Shown one piece after another: positions 1 through 5,434 of a stretch of DNA of 8,386 nucleotides. The position numbers were made by a program, and so were the translations under genes. The notes under the pieces were generated by a model, which did no database searches, was not told the DNA's origin, and was given only the letters and a program-made list of their open reading frames with translations. How positions within the stretch are numbered: the stretch's first letter is position 1; each line of letters starts with the position of its first letter. Origin of the DNA: an uncultured Eubacteriales bacterium (GTDB lineage Bacteria > Bacillota > Clostridia > Oscillospirales > Butyricicoccaceae); assembly GCA_934636325.1 (NCBI GenBank), contig CAKUAK010000104.1, positions 1-8,386 on the forward strand, read 5' to 3'.

Positions 1-1
1 C

Positions 2-36
2 GTCGGGCAAGCCCGACACCTTCCCCTCAAGGGGAA
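2..36. repeat. Paired-hairpin interspersed repeat, partial at the left edge
   Basis: Two adjacent perfect inverted repeats are visible: GTCGGGC/GCCCGAC (2-8 and 11-17) and TTCCCC/GGGGAA (21-26 and 31-36, loop TCAA). The layout, a GC-rich hairpin next to a CCCCTT-type hairpin, resembles short repeats I remember from many gut Clostridia genomes; that link is from memory and unchecked. The element probably continues beyond base 1. It is not placed to terminate rsmG, which has its own hairpin at 197-223. Confidence 0.5.
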
Positions 37-196
37 TGCATATCGGTGCGCAGCTTCCGCAGACTCGTCCTGCGCCGCAGGCGCTATCAAATCTGTATTT
101 GCCGCGACATGCGCGCGTCAAATACACGTTGACCCGCGAAGCGCATCGCAATGCGGCCGCGACACCCGGCCCGCATGCCGGAGCTTATTTGTCGAA
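37..196. other. Hairpin-rich non-coding region downstream of rsmG
   Basis: I see no credible gene here. The stretch contains several inverted repeats: GCGCC/GGCGC (72-76, 80-84), a long imperfect palindrome (94-126), CGCAT/ATGCG (142-146, 151-155) and CCGGC/GCCGG (166-170, 177-181). A plus-strand open frame covers it but has no ribosome binding site and a composition unlike a protein. Possible readings are a decayed or composite palindromic repeat element, or a structured RNA. Nothing identifies a known RNA family. Confidence 0.5.
94..126. repeat. 33-bp imperfect palindrome
   Basis: The arms 94-106 and 114-126 are 13 bp long with a single mismatch (C102 against T118), separated by a 7-base loop (107-113). 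The outer part is TGTATTTG/CAAATACA and the inner part CGCG/CGCG. It could be a hairpin in RNA, a protein-binding site, or part of the repeat-rich region around it. There is no T-tract on either side, so it does not look like a terminator. Confidence 0.55.
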
Positions 197-223
197 GAAG
201 CCCGCACCGATGGTGCGGGCTTC
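197..223 (-). terminator. Rho-independent terminator after rsmG
   Basis: A perfect 12-bp inverted repeat GAAGCCCGCACC/GGTGCGGGCTTC (197-208, 212-223) with a 3-base loop begins 13 bp downstream of the rsmG stop codon. On the minus strand the stem runs into CTTCTTCG, so the U-tract is short and interrupted. The strong GC stem and its position fit the end of the mnmE-mnmG-rsmG transcript. The stem could also act in the plus direction, but no plus-strand gene is present to use it. Confidence 0.75.
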
Positions 224-235
224 TGACAGTTATCC

Positions 236-940
236 TTAAAGCGGCTTTTTCGATATGGCGGCGTAGCTCCTCGGATAGCCCTTGGGGCTGGGGGCGACCC
301 GTCGGATGACCAGAACCTGACGCTTTACGCCCGGCTCGACCGAATACTCGCGCCTGCCCTCGAGCTTTCCGCCCATGAAGGCGATGGCCCGGGCGGCCCG
401 GCGCTCCTCCTCGGCCTCGGCGTCGTTGAAGCTCTTCATCGGCAGGAAAAGTCCGTCCTTTTTGAGGAAGGGCATCGAAAGCTCGGTCAGGATATTGAGG
501 GGCGCAACGGCGCGGGAGGTGACGATATCGAAGCTGCCCCGCAGCTCCTTTACGGCATCCTCGGCCCGGGCGGCAACGGTGCTGACCTCTATGCCCTGCC
601 TTGCGGCCGCCTCGTTTATGAAGTTTATGCGCTTGGCCGTGCTGTCCAGCATGGTGATATCGAGCCCCGGGTCATAGAGCTTGAGGGGCATGCCGGGGAA
701 ACCGGCGCCCGTTCCGATATCGAGTATCCTTTTGCCCCGCAGATCGGCGCAGGTATAGAGGAAGAGGCTGTCGGCCATATGGCGGCGGGCGACCTCGCCG
801 GGCTCTTTGATGGCCGTCAGGTTCATGACCTTATTTTTTTCAAGCAGGAAATCGGAAAACTGCCCGAGCCTTGCCAGCTGCGCCCCGTCTAACTCCATTC
901 CGAAGCCCGAAAGGCATTCGCTGATGATCTCATCAAACAT
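236..940 (-). CDS. rsmG: 16S rRNA (guanine-527-N7)-methyltransferase RsmG (GidB)
   Basis: This 234-residue protein matches the usual RsmG length. RsmG is a cytoplasmic SAM-dependent methyltransferase that makes m7G527 in 16S rRNA, near the streptomycin site; in other bacteria its loss gives low-level streptomycin resistance. Visible signatures are the N-terminal NLTAIKEPGEVARRHMADSL (40-59), the SAM-binding loop DIGTGAGFPGMPLK (74-87), LDSTAKR (98-104), the TSRAVAPL segment (141-148) and the typical tail with YPR and KKPL. The frame stays open upstream to 1126, but I chose the ATG at 940 because GGAGG lies 9 bases before it and the protein then begins where the family begins; the longer start would run through mnmG. 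The first 8 bases overlap the end of mnmG (AATGTTTGA), so translation is probably coupled. It is the last gene of its operon. Confidence 0.96.
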   Translation of the reverse strand: MFDEIISECLSGFGMELDGAQLARLGQFSDFLLEKNKVMNLTAIKEPGEVARRHMADSLFLYTCADLRGKRILDIGTGAGFPGMPLKLYDPGLDITMLDSTAKRINFINEAAARQGIEVSTVAARAEDAVKELRGSFDIVTSRAVAPLNILTELSMPFLKKDGLFLPMKSFNDAEAEEERRAARAIAFMGGKLEGRREYSVEPGVKRQVLVIRRVAPSPKGYPRSYAAISKKPL

Positions 941-2810
941 TCTTTTTATCCTCCAAACTGCCGAGATATACCATAAGCCCGCCGATGTCGGCCGGAGACA
1001 CCCCCGATATCCTTCCGGCCTGACCCAGCGTCCGGGGGCGGACGGCGGCCAGCTTCTGCCGCGCCTCGACACGCAGCAGCCTGATCGACATATAATCCAG
1101 ATCCTCGGGCAGAAGGCGGTTCTCAAGGCGCTTCTGCTCCTCGGCCTCCTTGAGGCCGCGGCGGATATAGCCCTCGTACTTGACGTTGATCTCGACCTGC
1201 TCGGCCACCTCGGGCGGCAGGTCGGGGCGGCCGGGGTCGACCTCGGCCAGAACGGCGTAATCGAGCTGGGGGCGGCGCAGAAGCTCTATAAGGGGCACTC
1301 CGGTCGAGACAGGGGTGGTGCCCCGCCCTTCGAGTATGGCATTGAGCCGCGCAGAGGGAGGCACAGAGGTCTTTTTGAGCCGCCTTATCTCTTCCTCCGC
1401 CATGCGGTATTTCTCCTCCATGCGCTCGTATCGCTCCCGGCCGACCAGTCCCAGTTCGAGGCCATAGCCCATCAGCCTGCGGTCGGCGTTATCCTGCCGG
1501 GAGGTCAGGCGGTATTCCGAGCGGGAGGTCATCATTCGATAGGGCTCGTTTGTCCCCTTGGTGACCAGATCGTCGATCAATGTGCCGATATAGCCGTCGG
1601 CGCGGGTCATGGTAAAGGGCTGCCCGCCCTTGATACGCACGGCGGCGTTGATTCCTGCCACGAGACCCTGCACCGCCGCCTCTTCATAGCCCGAGCTGCC
1701 GCAGAGCTGCCCGGCGGCGTAAAGCCCGCCTATGCCCTTGACCCCGAGGGTCAGGTCGAGGCAGAGGGGATCGAGACAGTCGTACTCGATGGCATAGCCG
1801 AAGCGCATGACCTCGACATTTTCGAGGCCCTTTATGCTGTGCAGCATCTCGATCTGGACATCCTCGGGCAGCGAGGTCGACAGACCCTGAAGATAGACCT
1901 CTGAGGTATCGAGGCCGCAGGGCTCTATAAACAACTGGTGGCGGGTCTTTTCGGGGAAGCGCACCACCTTGTCCTCGATCGAGGGGCAGTACCGCGGGCC
2001 GACCCCCTCTATGACCCCGGTAAATAGAGGCGAACGGTCAAGGGCCCCCCTTATGATCTCGTGGGTCCTTTCATTGGTATAGAGCAGATGGCAGACCGCC
2101 CGGGCCTCCCCGGGCGTCCCGCCGTAGCTGAAGGCCCCGTCCTCGCCATGCTGGACCTCCATGGCCGAATAGTCGATGGTGCGGCCGTCGAGCCTTGCCG
2201 GGGTGCCGGTCTTGAACCGGCGCAGGGGCAGCCCCAGCGCCCGGAGGCTGTCGGACAGCATGGCTGCCGGAAGCATGCCGTCGGGCCCCGAAGGGCGGGA
2301 ATAGAGCCCGGCAAAGGTGGCGCGTTTGAGATATGTCCCGGTGGCCATGACGGCGGCCCGGCAGGAGAGCTCGAGGCCGGAGGCCATCCTGACCCCACGG
2401 ACCTGCCTTTTTTCATCTATAAGTATCTCGGCTGCCTCCCCCTGGATAAGGCTGAGGCCGGGGCAGGCTTCGAGGGCATGCTTCATATATGCGCGGTATG
2501 CCATGCGGTCGACCTGGGCGCGGGGAGAGTAAACGGCCGGGCCCTTGCCCCGGTTGAGCATGCGGAACTGTATGGTCGTGGCGTCGGCCGCCCGGGCCAT
2601 CTCGCCGCCGAGGGCGTCGATCTCACGCACAAGCTGACCCTTTGCCGTGCCGCCGATCGAGGGGTTGCAGGGCATATTCCCGACGGCGTCGAGACAGGTG
2701 CAGAGGCATGCCGTGCGGCAGCCCAGCCGCGCCGCCGCCAGCGCCGCCTCTATCCCGGCGTGCCCCGCGCCGATGACGACGATATCAAACTCACCCGATA
2801 CAATGCCCAT
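933..2810 (-). CDS. mnmG: tRNA uridine-34 5-carboxymethylaminomethyl modification enzyme MnmG (GidA)
   Basis: This 625-residue protein has the normal length of long-form MnmG. MnmG is the FAD- and NADH-dependent partner of MnmE; together they install the (carboxymethyl)aminomethyl group at C5 of wobble U34 in certain tRNAs. Visible are the dinucleotide-binding GAGHAG (14-19), the conserved PCNPSIGG (47-54) with its cysteine at 48, GPRYCPSIEDK (271-281) with the second conserved cysteine at 275, AGQ..G..GYEEA (366-378), MTSRSEYRL (427-435), and the C-terminal RPRTLGQAGRISGVSPADI (591-609) in the region that contacts MnmE in the family. The start is supported by AGAGGTG shortly upstream of the ATG. 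mnmE lies 80 bp upstream and rsmG overlaps the 3' end by 8 bp. The cysteine-rich stretch at 31-48 and Cys370 in an otherwise conserved motif are unusual. Confidence 0.98.
   Translation of the reverse strand: MGIVSGEFDIVVIGAGHAGIEAALAAARLGCRTACLCTCLDAVGNMPCNPSIGGTAKGQLVREIDALGGEMARAADATTIQFRMLNRGKGPAVYSPRAQVDRMAYRAYMKHALEACPGLSLIQGEAAEILIDEKRQVRGVRMASGLELSCRAAVMATGTYLKRATFAGLYSRPSGPDGMLPAAMLSDSLRALGLPLRRFKTGTPARLDGRTIDYSAMEVQHGEDGAFSYGGTPGEARAVCHLLYTNERTHEIIRGALDRSPLFTGVIEGVGPRYCPSIEDKVVRFPEKTRHQLFIEPCGLDTSEVYLQGLSTSLPEDVQIEMLHSIKGLENVEVMRFGYAIEYDCLDPLCLDLTLGVKGIGGLYAAGQLCGSSGYEEAAVQGLVAGINAAVRIKGGQPFTMTRADGYIGTLIDDLVTKGTNEPYRMMTSRSEYRLTSRQDNADRRLMGYGLELGLVGRERYERMEEKYRMAEEEIRRLKKTSVPPSARLNAILEGRGTTPVSTGVPLIELLRRPQLDYAVLAEVDPGRPDLPPEVAEQVEINVKYEGYIRRGLKEAEEQKRLENRLLPEDLDYMSIRLLRVEARQKLAAVRPRTLGQAGRISGVSPADIGGLMVYLGSLEDKKNV
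950..954 (-). promoter_or_regulatory. rsmG ribosome binding site inside mnmG
   Basis: GGAGG on the minus strand sits 9 bases upstream of the rsmG ATG and within the last codons of mnmG. It fixes the rsmG start at 940 rather than the longer open frame beginning at 1126. Confidence 0.8.
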
Positions 2811-2840
2811 TGCTGCACCTCTTCCGGCCGATGACCGGCC

Positions 2841-2879
2841 TATATTTCAAAACTTCAAGTATATTTTAATATATTTTAA
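2841..2879. repeat. Three copies of a 10-bp AT-rich unit in the mnmE-mnmG spacer
   Basis: TATATTTTAA occurs twice in direct tandem (2860-2869 and 2870-2879), and a copy with one change (TATATTTCAA) lies at 2841-2850. They sit in a strongly AT-rich island, in sharp contrast to the GC-rich genes on both sides. A TATACT hexamer on the minus strand overlaps this island, but no good -35 hexamer stands 17 bp from it, so a promoter for mnmG is possible and not shown. Confidence 0.6.
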
Positions 2880-2890
2880 ACTATAAGTAT

Positions 2891-4252
2891 CTATTTTCCC
2901 ACGCAGAACCGCGAGAATATGCCCTGGGCGATGTCAATATCGACATCCCTGCCCATGACCTGGCCGATCAGCCTCGCGGCCTGCTCGGCGTCTAAAAGGA
3001 AGGCGTCGGCCGTCATCCCCTCCCCTGCCGAGCGCTCGGCCTCGGCCAGCGCAAGGGATGCGCGGTGTATCAGCTCGGCCTGACGCTGGCTGGTTATAAG
3101 GACCTCGGTCATGTCGGGGGCGCTGTCGGTCAGCCATGATATAAGCCCCTCGAGCCCCTCGCCGGTCAATGCCGAAATATGAAGTATTTTGTCGAAGGCT
3201 CCCTCCAGCCGCCCCTCGTCAAAGAGCTGTTCTGCATCGCATTTGTTTATTACCGCGGCGGCATTTTTGCCCCGGCAGAGCTCTATGGTCTCCCGATCCT
3301 CGTCATCGAAGGGGCGCGAGCCGTCGAATACCGCCATGACCAGACCGGCGTCCTCGGCCGCCCTTCGGCTGCGGTCGATGCCCATCTGCTCGGCCCGGCT
3401 CTGACCCATACGCAGCCCGGCGGTGTCCATAAGGGAAAAATCCCTGCCATTCAGGGTGACCCGCTGGCCGACAACGTCGCGGGTCGTTCCGGCTTCGTCG
3501 GTGACTATGGCCCGCTCGAACCCGGCAAGGCGGTTGAATATGGAGGATTTCCCGGCGTTGGGACGCCCTACCACGGCCACGGGCAGGCCGTCCCGCAGCC
3601 GGTCGGAGCGCAGATATCCCTCATACAGATGCTCGAGCCGCGCCCGGAAGCCGCCCAGCTTTTCCCGTGCCGCCTGATACTCGAAGGGCTCTATCTCCTC
3701 GTCGCTGTAATCGCAGACGGCATAGAAATGGGATATCAGCCCGGTCAGCTGGTCCCGCATGGCCTCCAGCTCGCGGAAGCTGTCGCCCCGCAGCAGGGCG
3801 GCGGCGTTCTTGGCCCCCTGCTCGGTGCGGGAATATATCAGGTCGGCCACCGCCTCGGCCCCGGCCAGATCCATCTTGCCGTTCAAAAAGGCCCGCTTGG
3901 TGAACTCGCCGGCCTCGGCCTGACGGCCCCCGGCGGCGAAGATAGAGCGCAGGGCGGCCGACACGACGGCCTCAGAGCCGTGGCAGAATATCTCGGCCAT
4001 GTCCTCGCCGGTATAGGAATGGGGCGCGCGATAGACGCAGGCAAGGCAGATATCTATCGTTCTGCCGTCGCCGGCCGATAGCTCGCCGTATATCATTGTA
4101 TTATTTTTACATTCAGTCATCGGTTTTCCGCTCTTTGGGCGGAATATCCTGCCCAGAAGCCCGATGCAGCCCTCGCCCGACAGCCTTACTATGCCGATGG
4201 CGGCGGGCAGGCTGCCGCCCGAATAGGCGGCGATGATATTTGTGTTTTCCAT
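2891..4252 (-). CDS. mnmE: tRNA uridine-34 modification GTPase MnmE (TrmE/ThdF)
   Basis: This 453-residue protein has the standard MnmE length and architecture: an N-terminal tetrahydrofolate-binding domain (about 1-120), a helical region, and a G domain inserted at about 220-380. The G domain shows G1 GRPNAGKSS (229-237), G2 EAGTTRD (253-259), G3 DTAG (276-279) and G4 NKCD (336-339). The protein ends in FCVGK (449-453) with the invariant C-terminal cysteine. MnmE is a potassium-activated GTPase that works with MnmG on wobble U34 of tRNA. The frame is open upstream to 4312, but the ATG at 4252 has GAGAGG 9 bases before it and gives the familiar N-terminus (I..A.S....AAIGIVRLSG). The gene starts 4 bp after the toxin stop codon, so it is very likely cotranscribed with the toxin-antitoxin pair. 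No strong promoter of its own was seen in the toxin gene. Confidence 0.98.
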   Translation of the reverse strand: MENTNIIAAYSGGSLPAAIGIVRLSGEGCIGLLGRIFRPKSGKPMTECKNNTMIYGELSAGDGRTIDICLACVYRAPHSYTGEDMAEIFCHGSEAVVSAALRSIFAAGGRQAEAGEFTKRAFLNGKMDLAGAEAVADLIYSRTEQGAKNAAALLRGDSFRELEAMRDQLTGLISHFYAVCDYSDEEIEPFEYQAAREKLGGFRARLEHLYEGYLRSDRLRDGLPVAVVGRPNAGKSSIFNRLAGFERAIVTDEAGTTRDVVGQRVTLNGRDFSLMDTAGLRMGQSRAEQMGIDRSRRAAEDAGLVMAVFDGSRPFDDEDRETIELCRGKNAAAVINKCDAEQLFDEGRLEGAFDKILHISALTGEGLEGLISWLTDSAPDMTEVLITSQRQAELIHRASLALAEAERSAGEGMTADAFLLDAEQAARLIGQVMGRDVDIDIAQGIFSRFCVGK

Positions 4253-4256
4253 GTAA

Positions 4257-4619
4257 TTAAACCTCTCCCCTGCCCTGTTCCGGATCTGCCAGCATATCTT
4301 CAAGGTGAACATCCTTCATGATAATGCTGATATAATCACGTCTGCCATAGATGACACGGTCAACATATACGGCCTTACCCGTCACACGATAAAAGACCAT
4401 ATAACTTCCGCAGACGAGAAAACGATAATCCTTCCCCATCGGTGTTATCGAAGCAAGAGATGTCCCGATGTATGCATGCTCTCTTAATCTTGAAATAGCT
4501 TTTGTCATTCTGGCCACAGTATTAAGGGCAGCTTTAGGGCTTCCAAGCTCTTCGGAAATATACGCTTTGATCTCTTTCAGATCGTTCTGCGCGCTCAAAG
4601 ACAAATGCAGATCATTCAT
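4257..4619 (-). CDS. RelE/ParE-family toxin of a type II toxin-antitoxin system
   Basis: The 120-residue protein has the RelE/ParE fold signature: an N-terminal beta strand and helix (HLSLSAQNDLKEIKAYI), a second helix with the family's ISRLREH segment, then YRFLVCGSYMVFYRV (65-79) and VYVDRVIYGRRDY (84-96). In ribosome-dependent RelE nucleases, C-terminal basic and tyrosine residues are catalytic, and Arg93, Arg94 and Tyr96 are candidates here. Whether it cleaves mRNA or poisons gyrase, as ParE does, cannot be read from sequence. I chose the ATG at 4619, which overlaps the antitoxin stop by 8 bp. An in-frame ATG at 4646 has GGAGG directly against it with no spacing, and would add nine residues absent from the usual fold. 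About 20 residues follow the core domain. GC is about 45% by hand count, well below all neighbours, suggesting transfer. Confidence 0.88.
   Translation of the reverse strand: MNDLHLSLSAQNDLKEIKAYISEELGSPKAALNTVARMTKAISRLREHAYIGTSLASITPMGKDYRFLVCGSYMVFYRVTGKAVYVDRVIYGRRDYISIIMKDVHLEDMLADPEQGRGEV
4262..4266 (-). promoter_or_regulatory. mnmE ribosome binding site inside the toxin gene
   Basis: AGAGG (as GAGAGGTT on the minus strand) lies 9 bases upstream of the mnmE ATG and falls within the last codons of the toxin gene. It decides the mnmE start at 4252 and means ribosomes translating the toxin pass over the mnmE initiation region, which favours translational coupling. Confidence 0.7.
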
Positions 4620-4866
4620 GAATGATGCCCAGGTTCCTTTCGACATCCTCCAGCGTCAGCCAGCCCTCGGTCTCGCCGGAGATGCGGCCCTTTTCCAGCT
4701 CGCTCATAAGGCGGATGGTGGCCTGGAGCTTTTCGTAATCATGGATATCCAGAATGGCGTATTTCCCGCGGCCGTTTTTGGTCAGAAAGACCGGCGACCC
4801 GACGTCGACATCGCAAAGGACCTCGTTATAGTTGCGCAGGTCGGATATTGGCTTGATGTTCGGCAT
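4612..4866 (-). CDS. Phd/YefM-family antitoxin
   Basis: The 84-residue protein has a clear Phd/YefM N-terminal DNA-binding and dimerisation domain: PISDLRNYNEVL (6-17), then GSPVFLTKNGRGKYAILDI (23-41) and DYEKL (43-47). The remaining tail (about 50-84) is charged and should be the part that wraps and neutralises the toxin. In this family the antitoxin, alone or with its toxin, represses its own promoter. AAAGGAG sits about 9 bases before the ATG. The gene is first after a sigma-A-like promoter and overlaps the toxin start by 8 bp, the usual antitoxin-first layout. GC is about 56% by hand count, closer to the chromosome average than to its toxin. Confidence 0.92.
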   Translation of the reverse strand: MPNIKPISDLRNYNEVLCDVDVGSPVFLTKNGRGKYAILDIHDYEKLQATIRLMSELEKGRISGETEGWLTLEDVERNLGIIHE

Positions 4867-4890
4867 AAATGCTCAGCTCCTTTCGACAAC

Positions 4891-4919
4891 AGTATACCCC
4901 AATCTGCTGTAAAATTCAA
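4891..4919 (-). promoter_or_regulatory. Sigma-A-like promoter of the toxin-antitoxin/mnmE operon
   Basis: On the minus strand TTGAAT (4914-4919) and TATACT (4891-4896) are separated by exactly 17 bp. They match the -35 consensus at 4 of 6 and the -10 consensus at 5 of 6 positions. The -10 element is 24 bp from the antitoxin ATG, leaving a short leader that contains its ribosome binding site. It is the best promoter-like sequence I found in the window and the only one identified for the five genes downstream. Confidence 0.75.
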
Positions 4920-4948
4920 CGTAATATAATACACAACTTTTAACGTAA
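4915..4948 (-). promoter_or_regulatory. Possible operator next to the toxin-antitoxin promoter
   Basis: Just upstream of the -35 element is GTATTATATTAC (4921-4932), a palindrome with 5 of 6 pairs. It is flanked by two direct copies of TTACGTTRAA-like sequence (starting at 4948 and 4924 on the minus strand). Phd/YefM antitoxins bind palindromes at their own promoters, so this is a candidate binding site. The match is weak and the region is AT-rich, so chance is a real alternative. Confidence 0.3.
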
Positions 4949-4949
4949 A

Positions 4950-4980
4950 ATAAAAGGTCATGCACAGCATGACCTTTTAT
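4950..4980 (-). terminator. Rho-independent terminator after rnhA (symmetrical)
   Basis: A perfect 14-bp inverted repeat, ATAAAAGGTCATGC and its complement, spans 4950-4963 and 4967-4980 with a 3-base loop. On the minus strand the GGTCATGC stem is followed by TTTTATTTTACG, a good U-tract. It begins 19 bp after the rnhA stop. Because the arms are A/T-tailed on both sides it could terminate in both directions. It separates the gyrA-rnhA unit from the toxin-antitoxin promoter. Confidence 0.88.
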
Positions 4981-4999
4981 CATATAACTTTTCCGATGT

Positions 5000-5434
5000 T
5001 TATAAGCTCATCCTTGCCTCGACGGCAAGCTGGTCGCAGCGGTTGTTATAGGGGTTGTCGGCGTGGCCCATGACCCAATGGACCGACAACTCGTGGCCCT
5101 CCATGGCCTTTTCGAGCCTCTGCCAGAGGTCGACATTGAGCACGGGCGAGCGGTCGGCCTTCTTCCAGCCCCGCTTTTTCCAGCTCTCCAGCCAGCCCTT
5201 TGTCAGGGCGTTGACGATATACTGCGAGTCGGTATAGAGATCGACCCTGCACCCCTCCCGCAGGCACTCGAAGGCCGATATCGCCCCCATGAGCTCCATA
5301 CGGTTGTTGGTCGTCTGCTTCTCTCCGCCGGAGAGCTCTTTTTCATGGCCGTTCCAGCGCAGGACGGCGCCCCAGCCTCCCGGGCCGGGGTTGCCGGAGC
5401 ACGCGCCGTCGGTATATATCTCGATGCTCTTCAT
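5000..5434 (-). CDS. rnhA: Ribonuclease HI
   Basis: This 144-residue single-domain protein is a typical bacterial RNase HI, which cuts the RNA strand of RNA:DNA hybrids such as R-loops and primer remnants, using two metal ions. The opening YTDGACSGNPGPGGWGAVL is diagnostic. The four catalytic acids are Asp9, Glu47 (RMEL), Asp69 (YTDSQY) and Asp134 (NRCDQLA), with the assisting His124, all spaced as in the E. coli enzyme. The basic, tryptophan-rich handle region (KGWLESWKKRGWKKAD, 79-94) is present, so this resembles the E. coli-type enzyme. The ATG directly follows the gyrA stop codon (TAAATG). No good Shine-Dalgarno sequence is visible before it, so it probably depends on coupling to gyrA translation. 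Confidence 0.97.
   Translation of the reverse strand: MKSIEIYTDGACSGNPGPGGWGAVLRWNGHEKELSGGEKQTTNNRMELMGAISAFECLREGCRVDLYTDSQYIVNALTKGWLESWKKRGWKKADRSPVLNVDLWQRLEKAMEGHELSVHWVMGHADNPYNNRCDQLAVEARMSL

Noticed and set aside
36..239. A 67-codon plus-strand open frame in the left non-coding region
   Set aside because: It runs through several hairpins and the rsmG terminator, has no Shine-Dalgarno sequence, and has no recognisable protein features.
941..1126. N-terminal extension of rsmG to an ATG at 1126
   Set aside because: The extra 62 residues are an out-of-frame reading of mnmG. The ATG at 940 has a good GGAGG site and gives the normal family length.
807..1904. A 365-codon plus-strand open frame opposite mnmG and rsmG
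   Set aside because: It is antisense to two clearly conserved genes, lacks a ribosome binding site and shows no family resemblance.
2824..2840. Hairpin GGCCG/CGGCC upstream of mnmG as a terminator or riboswitch
   Set aside because: The stem is only 5 bp, has no following T-tract and sits next to the mnmG ribosome binding site. At most it could slightly affect initiation.
3179..4081. A 300-codon plus-strand open frame opposite mnmE
   Set aside because: It is an antisense shadow of mnmE, whose GTPase motifs are intact on the minus strand.
4253..4312. N-terminal extension of mnmE to an ATG at 4312
   Set aside because: It would overlap the toxin gene and adds 20 residues not seen in the family. 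The ATG at 4252 has its own GAGAGG.
4321..4380. Promoter for mnmE inside the toxin gene (TTGACC on the minus strand)
   Set aside because: The -35-like hexamer is good, but the nearest -10-like hexamers are 20 or more bases away, so I do not call a promoter.
4620..4646. Longer toxin start at 4646
   Set aside because: The GGAGG there directly touches the ATG with no spacing, and the added residues precede the usual beta-strand start of RelE/ParE proteins. It remains a minor possibility, since the site before 4619 is weak.
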